Assembly: GCA_003254885.1 (NCBI GenBank)
Contig: QANT01003325.1
Coordinates: 62,001 to 126,000, forward strand
DNA: 64,000 nucleotides
Source: Purshia tridentata
Taxonomy: Eukaryota > Streptophyta > Magnoliopsida > Rosales > Rosaceae
Direction of reading: 5' to 3'
Below, in pieces: positions 55,475 to 64,000 of this stretch (position 1 is the stretch's first letter; every line of letters starts with the position of its first letter). The notes under the pieces were generated by a model. The model was not told the origin of the DNA, did no database searches, and worked only from the letters and a program-made list of their open reading frames with translations. The translations under genes were made by a program, and so were the position numbers.

Positions 55475-56311
55475 TTCTATATCAATCTCAATATCATGTC
55501 CCCTACTCCACTCATTCCATCACTCAGACTTCCACAATTTAAAACAAGCCCGCTATCTGCCTATCTTGTTTTTTTTCCTTTTCTTTGAGATAATGGATTA
55601 TTCAATAAGATTACTGTTTTTCAATTGCAATTAATTATAAGGATAAATTTTATTAGTTGGAACTTGTAACCCAAGAAGCAAGCTTCCATGGCTACTCCAC
55701 CTAACTAATTGGCCAAATCTTTCTCTTTGATTGCTCACTTCGGATATACATCATTTGTTTATTTTTTCGGTTTGTTTTTGCTTAATTTTTAATTTAAACC
55801 ATATATTTATTATCCATTGATATATAACAAAAGATAAAATGCATATGTAGCACCTTTTTAGTAAGAATGAAGTCACATAAGTCCTATTATTATTACAAAT
55901 AAATTAAAAAAGTTTTAATATTACAAATATGTCAATGAACTATTTCAAAATACTCAATACTAACTGAATTGTAACAAAATAAATTATATATTGTGCCAAA
56001 GAGAACATATTAATTATTCATTGTAACCCAATTCCACATTATAGTCACATTGTTGATTTTTACTTTCGCTGAATTAGGGGAGAAATTCATGCTTTTCCAT
56101 CAATCAATATGATGGAATTATATATGGCAAAAAGTGTGATGATTAATATAAATTCGGGTGATATTGAAGACTTTCAACAAATTATATGGATGTGTGAAAT
56201 TAGACTATAATGAATTAAGTATAATCAAGCTTAAATTACATGAACATTGTTTTGAAAAAAAATTGGATTAGCTCAAGTGATGAAAATAATGAGAACGTGA
56301 GCTAAAAATAA
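55475..56311. other. Subtilase 3' flank and intergenic DNA
   Basis: Probable 3' UTR at first, then AT-rich DNA. Close to the MULE there is TTAGCTCAAGTGATGA (about 56268-56283). It resembles the A box of a plant SINE, but no B box follows, so it is not called. Confidence 0.4.
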
Positions 56312-56652
56312 GGGAAAATGTTAGGAAAATGACCTCACATTTGGTGGCGGAACCAGATTAGGACCTCTCATTTAATAGTACATCCGGAAAAACTTAAATT
56401 TCACTTAAGTGTCAAATAAGGCCATTCCGTCAAGTCCGTTACACTTTCAGTTAAAAATTGATCATGTGCCATGCACATAATCACTTTTTAAGGATAAAAC
56501 TGACATTTTACATTATTAAAAAAATAAAATAAATAAAACTAAAAGAAGAAAAATAAATATAAAATAATAAAATAAAATAAAAATAAAACATAAACTAAAA
56601 TCAAACTAAAAAAAGAAAGAAAAATCAAACTTGAATCTATAACACAAACTAA

Positions 56653-57366
56653 GGGCCAGTTTGGGATTGCTGTGTGGTGAGAAAAAGTTGTTGTAGCTGT
56701 GTGGTGAGAAAAAACTGCTGTGAGGTAAAACAGTTAAATGTTTGGTAAACTGTGTTTTTAAAAGTGCTGTGAATCTTAAAAGCAGCAGTATAATGTTTGG
56801 TAAATTTTGATGTAAAAGTGCTGTGACTATGTATAATGGCCAAAATAAACATAGTGCTGAAAGTGCATTTTAATTTTTTGTTTGGTAAAACAAAAATGCT
56901 TTCACTTGCTTTTTTTACTTTTAATTATGATTTTTTTTACTTTTATTTTTGTTTTGTTTTTTCTAACTTTTCTAAGTTTTGTTTATGATTTTTTTAATAA
57001 AAATTATTCTCGTGATTTACATATATAAAACTCAATTTATATTAATATTTTTATCATTGTATTTTGTTAATTAAACGGTAATTAAGCTATTAAAATATAA
57101 AAATATTACTATAATTTTTTAATGAGAGGGATAAAGATTGTTATTTTTTAAATTGGGTGAGGACAATTTCGTAAGTTATTACTGCTTCCCTTATAGTAGA
57201 TTTTGAAAGTATCTCTTTAGCTACTTTACCCCAACTTTCAAAATCTGCTTTTCCCCACCTCTGTTTTCAAAATAAGCAGATTTTACTTTATTAACTAAAC
57301 ACCAAAAACTGCTTTGAGATAGAAATAAGCAACTTATTTTCAAGGTACCTCAACCTCAAACTGCCC
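56653..57366. mobile_element. Nested PIF/Harbinger-like MITE, 714 bp
   Basis: It begins GGGCCAGTTTGGGATTG and ends with the complement of GGGCAGTTTGAGGTTG. A TAA trinucleotide lies on each side (56650-56652 and 57367-57369), as expected for Harbinger-type insertion. The interior is AT-rich with repeated GCTGTGTGGTGAGAAAAA blocks. It lies inside the left arm of the MULE and is therefore the younger insertion. Confidence 0.7.
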
Positions 57367-57679
57367 TAAATAAAAAAAAAAGTAAAAAACAAACTAATGG
57401 AAAAAACAAACCAAAAAAAAAAGGGAGGAGCAGACCCTCCTTTCCCCATCCCGATCCTCCTTCCCCAGTCCCCACTTCACCTGCCGGTGGTTTCGCAGAC
57501 TCCGGCGGCAACCCATCCTCCCTCTCTTTCTTTCTCTTTCTTTCTTTCTTTCTCTCTCTTTATCTCTCTCCTCTGTTCTCACTCGGTTTCTCTCTCTGCT
57601 GGGTTTGTCTGGTGCGAACGGCTCCAGATCTCCGACGAGTTTGCGCGATGTAGAAACTGGTATACAAGCTTTGCCTCAT

Positions 57680-58080
57680 GCAGAAACCATCTTGGAGGAG
57701 GACTGGTTGTTGGGGAGTATATGTTGCCCTTGTGGTGGTGATAAGGATGACTTGAGGTTTCCCCCAAAAGATATATGAATCTGCCCTTGTGGTGGTGAAG
57801 CTCTTCCTTGTTGGGGAAAACTCATGACGGTTGAGTTCTTCAATTGAGGAGATTGGATTGAATTATTGCATTGTATTAGAGCCTGTGAGAAAACAGGGGC
57901 GTTGTTTGGGAACTTGGAAGCATTATGTGCTTTACTTCGCGCTGCCATAGCTGGTGTGCTGCTGTTGCATCATATGTGGCTTCTGAAGCTGAAATTGCAA
58001 CAGGTGCTGTTGTTGAGAATTTGATGATGATTTGTTCCCATCAACAAGAGGAGCATTTGCTGATATGGCAGTCAAATCTC
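57680..58080 (-). pseudogene. Captured gene fragment resembling TIME FOR COFFEE
   Basis: The minus strand reads as a Gln/Ser/Pro-rich protein piece. One frame gives KSSSNSQQQHLLQFQLQKPH and MMQQQHTSYGSAK, ending in a stop. The next frame gives KFPNNAPVFSQALIQ, QSPQLKNST, SFPQQGRASPPQG and QIHISFGGNLKSS. This order (FPNN..FSQ, QSPQ.KNS, PQQ.GR, QISF..N.K) resembles the C-terminal part of plant TIME FOR COFFEE proteins as I remember them. It lacks a gene context and changes frame, so it is a non-functional captured fragment. The source gene is outside this window. Identification is tentative. Confidence 0.5.
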
Positions 58081-58494
58081 CACTTATTTGGAATCATGCT
58101 AGGTAGAGAAAGAGACATAAAGAGAGAAAGAGAGAGAGAGAGAGTAAAGAGAAAGAGAGGGAGGGTGGAGGCGGCTGCCAATCATGCCGCCGGGAACAAG
58201 GTAACCGGCGCGGGGAGGTTGCCGAAATGGCAATGAGGGAGGTTGGGATGGGGAAGAAAGGGTGTGTTTTTTTTTTTAATTTTATAATTTTTATAAAATT
58301 ATTTTAATAATAATTAATGAATTGACTATTTTACCCCTTTAACTAATAAATGTTTAGACTAAATTGACGGAATAGCCTTATTTGACGCTTAAATGAAATT
58401 TAAGTTCTTCCAAATGTACTTTTGAATGAGAGGTCTTGATCTGGCTCCGTCACCAAATATGGGGTTTTTTTCATAATATTTTCCCTAAAAATAA

Positions 58495-59885
58495 TATTAA
58501 TTAAAGGCTAGATCTATAATGTAAAAAAAATTACATAATCGTGATTCGTGTTTGCCATTGCCAACCCTGCCCCTTTGCATACACAAGGACCCGTACATTT
58601 CTTCAAGAACATTTTTTCTTATCAAAATTTTTACAAATCATTATAAATACATAATGTGGTATATATAAAATACACAAACACACACTATAGTTTATTATAA
58701 GTTTATAACAACGTTGAATCATAAATTAAGGCATACAATTCAAAAGAAAAATAAACATATAAATATATATAACTTTCGAATTAGTTAATTTTTGCAAACA
58801 TCATATTTGAAGTTGAGCATAAAAAATAAACAGTTTAAATTATGAAATCACATTGTGTTACATTGTATCGATTTAATTAATTTTTGCAAACATTATATTT
58901 GAAGTAGAGAAAAAAAAAGTTTAAATTATAAGATCACATTGTACTGTGGACCGCTTAAAAATGGTTAACTTTATATTAACCTGTTAATAAATTAGCTCTA
59001 AAACGTTCTTATATATAAAAACTAATTTGAATACGAGATCGGAGAATATTATCTGTATATCCCAATCGGGGTAAGGTTCTGGCAGAGTCTCAAAATCAGT
59101 GAATATTGCCATCCTTAATTAACTTATTTAATATCAACTAATGTTAGTGTAATGATATATAAGTTTGATCCTATTATTCTGAAAAAACAAAAAATTCACA
59201 ACTCATAGTGTACCAGAACGGGTGTTGGTAAATTCAACTAAAAATCAAAAGGTGGCTGTAAATTGAAGGGCCTTATGATTATTCATGGAGATCTTTGGAA
59301 AATTCAGCGGTCTTGGGTATAAACCCCAGATTGCCCATGGCACAAAAAGTCACCCCAAGTAAAAGCAAAGCATAGAGCCAGAATAGGGCTGCCACATGCC
59401 CGAGTGGACGGGGACATCTCCGTCCTTTTGTAATTAGGGTTTCCAAACTCCTCCCAATGTCAGAATAAAAAATGGGAACCCAAAACCATCTCACCGGCCA
59501 ATGAGATTTCAGCTTGACCAAAAAGACCAAAAGGGACATTCTAGTGTCCAGTCATTAACCGCCGCGTGGAAATATGGTCCAATAGGAGACGCTCGATGAG
59601 CTCACAAAGTGACCCGCAGGTAATAAAACAAGAGTGTTGAAGAAGAGCCGTGGTGCTATTTGAATCACCGCTTTTGGATGAACAAAACCCTCTCTTTCCA
59701 AAAACCCAAACCCTTGGCGGCTGTGAGACCCGTTGTTCCCCCTTCTTTCACTCGGTATCTCTCTCTTAGGGTTTTCTCTCTCCGTTGGCTAAAACCCCAA
59801 TTACCTTTCTCTGGGATTTAGGGTTTTTTAGTATCACTTCGGATAAAGAAGGAGACGTAGAAGATCTAGTTATCAATTTACGGCC
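58495..59885. other. Intergenic DNA and ECT promoter/5' leader
   Basis: AT-rich up to about 59270. From 59270 the sequence is less AT-rich and leads into the ECT gene's promoter and 5' UTR. The open frame at 59279-59539 (minus) shows no domain and is not called. Confidence 0.4.
59766..59827 (+). promoter_or_regulatory. Two telo-box motifs in the ECT 5' leader
   Basis: TTAGGGTTTT lies at 59766-59775 and TTTAGGGTTTT at 59817-59827, within 120 bp upstream of the ATG at 59886. Telo-boxes (AAACCCTA) are common in leaders and promoters of plant genes for translation and RNA metabolism. They are bound by telobox MYB proteins. Function here is inferred from sequence only. Confidence 0.5.
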
Positions 59886-62800
59886 ATGGCCACCGTTGCT
59901 CCTCCTGCGGATCGTATCCTATTCTATTTAACCATATGTGTTTTGTTCTGGTTTTTCCTATCTGGATTATCTCTATTTGGATCTGTTTTTCTGTGATTGG
60001 TTTTGGATCAAACTGGATCTTCTATGCTTTTGTTGTTATTGGTTTCTGTTGAACGTGTAGATCGCAGTATGACTTTTGTTTTGGGATGCTTTGTTTTTGT
60101 TTTCTGGATTTTTAGGTTGATTTGTGGTATTTGAGAACGTGTCTGGAACTTTATGGCTGTGTGCTGTTGCATGGATTTGTGTTTGTAAAAATTGAAGTTA
60201 CTCTTATAGTTTTGCTCAATTTTTGAAAACGGATATGCATCGACTTTGAATTTTTTTTTGGTTTCGTTTAGTAAGTAATTTTTTTGAAGGATTGTTTCAA
60301 TTGTCGGTTTCATATTTGGTGATTCTGTGTCTTTTCAGTTTTCACTCGGTTTTTTCTCGTAACTTGTGGATTGCTTTATTGAAATTGAGTATTGGATTTG
60401 TACCCTTGCCTTCAATTATGGCAACTGCTTCAGGGTCGGGACTCACTTTTTTTGATTGTTTGATTGTGTATTAATTACAATATGTGCAGTGTAACGGATA
60501 CTTTCAACTAGATGTTGTTTTTTACGTCCCCCTAAAAGTATGTGCTTCCTTTACCTTTTCTTATCTTTAGAAGCAGCAGATTTGCTACAGAAGTTGTCAT
60601 TAGATTCTCAAACCAAGACCCTGGAAATTCCTGAGCCTACCAAGAAGGTACTATGCATTTTTTAGTAGTTTATTGTATATAATATACTATTTTGACTACT
60701 GTTTATCACATTATGTTTTGAATATAATCTCAGTTTCAAGTTCTTGATTTGTATTGATAATTTTCTGGGACCTAAAATAAAAGATAATTGTTTGCTGATG
60801 TTAATTGGAACATGACAACGTATTCTCAAACTGCATGTTGAAACATTTAATGGTTTATCTGATATGTTATTCTAAGGTTAATTTCCTTTTCCATGCAGCC
60901 TTCTGTCAATCAGTATGGATCCATTGATTCTGGCAATGCTGCAAATGGTCAGATCCCATCAGAGCGCTCTGTGACCCCATTGTTACCTGATTTTATGGAT
61001 CCATCGATATGCTATCTCCCAAATGGGTATCCATCTACTGCTTATTATTATGGAGGTGAGTTGATGGTGAACTCTGTGCTTGAGATTGGTTTATTGGTGG
61101 GTTGCTAAGTTCTTGAATTCACGTCTTATTATATGGATGTTCCTGTGAATATCTTGTAGGCTATGATGGGACTGGCAATGAGTGGGATGACTACTCGAGA
61201 TATGTAAATCCTGATGGAGTAGAGATGACTTCTGTAAGTTATTTTTTTCCTGTTGGGGGTAATGTTCTCATGGTGTCTGTTCGATTTGGGTCTCATATGA
61301 GTACTCTCATTGTTTCAAATTTATAATTTTAATTTGATTTGATTTTTAGGGAGTTTATGGGGATAACGGGTCTCTTATGTACCACCATGGTTATGGGTAT
61401 GCACCGTATGGCCCATATTCGCCAGCAGGTTCCCCAGTCCCAACTATGGGAAATGATGGTCAGTTATATGGGCCTCAACACTACCAATACCCTCCTTATT
61501 TCCAGCCGCTGACTCCAACCAGTGGTCCGTACACCCCTAGTCCTGCTGCTCCACAAAGTGAGGTCTCAACCTCTGTGGCTGCTGACCAAAAGCCTCTACC
61601 TGTGGAAACCGCTAATGGGATTTCAAATGGCATTGCAAATGGTGGAAATGTGAAAGGAAATAATGGGTCAGCTCCCTTACCAACATATCAAAACTCGTCT
61701 TTCAACTCTAATGGTTCATATGGAAGGGGTGCTTTGCCAGCGCGTGTTCCCACTCCTGGATACCAGGACCCAAGATTTGGTTTTGATGGTTTACGTTCGC
61801 CTCTTCCATGGTTAGATGGCCCACTTTTTTCAGATGGGCAGCCTAGGCCTGTGACAAGTACAACAATTACTTCAATCTCAAATGGCAATAACATTCCATC
61901 TTCAAGGAATCAGAATTACCGTCCAAATTCTCACTTCATGGTATGATCTACACATCCTCAATTTACCGTTTTAATTTTCAGTTTTGTGGTCTTTGGGGTG
62001 TAGATGGTGTATTTGATAACGGAAAATGTGCTATTGTAATCACTAGTGGAAATGTCATCAGGCTGTCTGACATGATGGTTCTATTTTGGACTTGGAAAAC
62101 ATGCAAGGTCAACCTGTAGGTTGGTTCTAGCCTAGTTTTATACAATTGAAATCTTGTAATTGGAGTGGAAGTCTTAAGTTGGATTTCATTTAGCTAGTTG
62201 AAGTTAACAGATTATATAGGATGCTAATAAATGTATTGTTAATGTTTAGTCTGACTATTGAGATTGAGTGTTCTATTGAAACTTTTTCACGTTAGATATA
62301 CTAACCCTTATGAATTTCATTTATTTGATCCCACAGGGTTTGCACCACCCAAGACCGATGTCTGGAATGGGTACAGCTCAAGGGTTTATAAATAGGATGT
62401 ACCCGAACAAGCTGTATGGTCAGTATGGAAACACAGTTAGATCTGGTATGGGATTTGGATCTCATGGTTATGATTCACGAACCAGTGGACGCACATGGCT
62501 GGCTGTTGACAGCAAGTATAATAAACCCAGGGGAAGAAATGGTGGTTACTATGGATATGGTAATGAGAACATGGATGGCTTAAATGAACTCAACAGGGGA
62601 CCTCGTGCAAAGGGCGCCAAGAACCAAAAGGGTTTTGCTCCTAGTGCATTAGCAATCAAGGGGCAGAATGTGCCAACTAATCTTATTAATGATGAGGAAA
62701 AGGATAAAACAAGCGTTCCAGACCGTGAACAATACAATAGACCAGATTTTCCAGAGGATTATACTGATGCCAAATTCTTCATCATTAAGTCATACAGTGA

Positions 62801-63895
62801 GGATGATGTCCATAAGAGCATTAAGTATAATGTATGGGCCAGCACGCCAAATGGAAACAAGAAGCTTCATGCGGCATACCAGGAGGCTCAGGAGAAATCT
62901 GGAGGCTGCCCTATATTCCTTCTCTTCTCGGTGAGTATCTTGCCTCCAGGACTTGGGAATTTTATAAGCTTTTCTTATATTTTTAGTAATTTATTTGGTT
63001 TCTTTTTTTAAGGTCAATACCAGTGGGCAATTTGTTGGCCTTGCTGAGATGTTGGGGCCTGTTGATTTTAACAAGAATTTAGAGTACTGGCAGCAAGACA
63101 AATGGAATGGCTGTTTCCCTGTCAAGTGGCATATTGTTAAAGATGTCCCTAACAGTTTGTTGAAGCACATTACTCTTGAAAATAATGAGAACAAACCTGT
63201 GACAAACAGTAGGGACACTCAGGAGGTAATTTTATTTGCATTGATTCTGCCTTGTTCTTTCCTTTTGAATTTTTGTTGGCCTGACCCTTATGAATATTAA
63301 TCTTGTGTGTTTATGTAGGTCAAGCTGGAGCCAGGGCTTAAAATGATTAAAATATTCAAGGAGCATTTAAGTAAAACATGCATTTTGGATGACTTTGGGT
63401 TTTATGAGGCTCGCCAGAAGACGATTCAGGAGAAGAAGGCTAAGCAACAGCAGTTTCAGAAACAGGCAAATACTCCCTCCATTCCTGTTAATGTTTTCTA
63501 GTCATGTTTCATTTTTGTTACCTTTATTTTTCATCCCTCGAACAATCAAAGTTAATTATTTGTTTTCTGCCTGCAATGTAGTTTGTTTGCAGACAAATAT
63601 TTAATAGTTGGAAACACCTAAAATATGCTTTTACTTTTTGAATAAACCAAAGCAGGTATGGGAAGGAAAGGCCATTGAAGAGAAGAAAGAGGTAGCAAAT
63701 GGGCAACTGAAAACTCAAAAGTCATCAGAGGTTCCATCTGATGTGACCAAGGAATCTATTCCAGCAGTGCATGCTGAGGAGGAAGTGAAACTTGCAGAAA
63801 ACGAATCGATTGCAACTGGAGATGCCCCAAAGGGTGCTAAGGCAGTTGTGTCAGAGAAGAGGGTTGTAGCAAATGGGGTTGCAAATGGTTGCTAG
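59886..63895 (+). CDS. YTH-domain m6A reader, ECT2-type
   Basis: Binds N6-methyladenosine in mRNA in the cytoplasm. Nine exons (59886-59913, 60571-60647, 60899-61055, 61160-61233, 61350-61940, 62337-62930, 63013-63225, 63319-63465, 63656-63895) total 2121 nt, giving 706 residues. The long N-terminal part is a disordered Tyr/Pro/Gly/Asn-rich region ([33 protein letters not shown]). The YTH domain starts near [20 protein letters not shown], with YNVWAS supplying one cage Trp and [17 protein letters not shown] the others, then [17 protein letters not shown]. The basic and acidic C-terminus repeats VANG. The eighth exon needs an AG|GC donor at 63466 or a GT donor 21 nt further on; both keep the frame. 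This is an ECT1-4-type protein; ECT2 is the closest by memory, so I leave the symbol open. Confidence 0.92.
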
Positions 63896-64000
63896 GCTTT
63901 GCCTTCCATAAGGGCGGTCCATGCTCGGTGCTCTTTGAAAGGTTGCAGTGGAAGTTAGCTGCTATTAATATACGACATAAACTACTGGCCAATTCTCCAT

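Larger units (their letters stand above)
56312..58485. mobile_element. Pack-MULE-like element, 2174 bp
   Basis: The perfect 9-bp direct repeat TAAAAATAA flanks it (56303-56311 and 58486-58494). The ends GGGAAAATGTTAGGAAAA and GGGAAAATATTATGAAAA pair. The inverted repeats stay recognisable for at least 130 bp (left CATTTGGTGGCGGAACCAGA, right complement CATATTTGGTGACGGAGCCA). Subterminal GA-rich and GC-rich blocks at about 57430-57560 and 58125-58260 also pair, so each arm may reach about 350 bp. There is no transposase. The core holds a gene-like fragment (57680-58080) and the left arm holds a nested MITE. Confidence 0.9.

Noticed and set aside
56265-56300. SINE A-box-like TTAGCTCAAGTGATGA
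   Set aside because: No B box follows before the MULE or resumes after it, so a SINE cannot be supported.

Overview
The window is nuclear DNA of a flowering plant. Genes are split by short GT-AG introns, intergenic DNA is AT-rich, and several proteins carry plastid transit peptides. The proteins are typical eudicot orthologues. A Rosaceae (Prunus-like) origin fits my memory of some sequences but is inference. I see no LTR retroelement, virus copy, CRISPR array, rRNA or tRNA.

Left third (1-14.4 kb). The first 6.5 kb holds no gene I can support. From 6.6 to 14.4 kb lies a mosaic of duplicated pieces. Two near-identical direct repeats of about 1 kb (6577-7870 and 13397-14395) each encode the same 91-residue protein. 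Between them sit a decayed copy of the promoter and first exon of the kinase gene at 46.5 kb (8100-8640), a chimeric gene joining a truncated eIF3b WD40 region to a telobox MYB domain (8887-11580), a hAT element with a perfect 8-bp target duplication (12225-12970), and another MITE-like repeat.

Middle (14.8-42 kb). Genes in order: organellar lysyl-tRNA synthetase (+), a small protein ending in a CaaX box (+), the thylakoid PDZ/TPR protein MET1 (-), a Pumilio/PUF RNA-binding protein (-), and the plastid chaperonin Cpn60 beta (-). Three of the five act in plastids, but nothing suggests co-regulation. A hAT-like element (21760-22459) and a Mutator-like element with a minisatellite and hairpin (35725-36629) lie in the gaps.

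Right third (42.7-64 kb). Genes: receptor-like cytoplasmic kinase PBL16 (-), a subtilase of the SBT3.18 type (+), and a YTH-domain m6A reader of the ECT family (+). The gaps hold a Mutator-type foldback MITE with a 9-bp target duplication (47541-47969) and a 2.2-kb Pack-MULE-like element (56312-58485). The latter carries what looks like an antisense piece of a TIME FOR COFFEE-type clock gene, with a Harbinger-like MITE nested in one arm.

The most unusual item is the eIF3b-MYB fusion. I traced its exons by hand: nine consecutive exons join in frame from the WD40 part to the MYB stop codon, and the gene sits inside a cluster of duplicated gene fragments.
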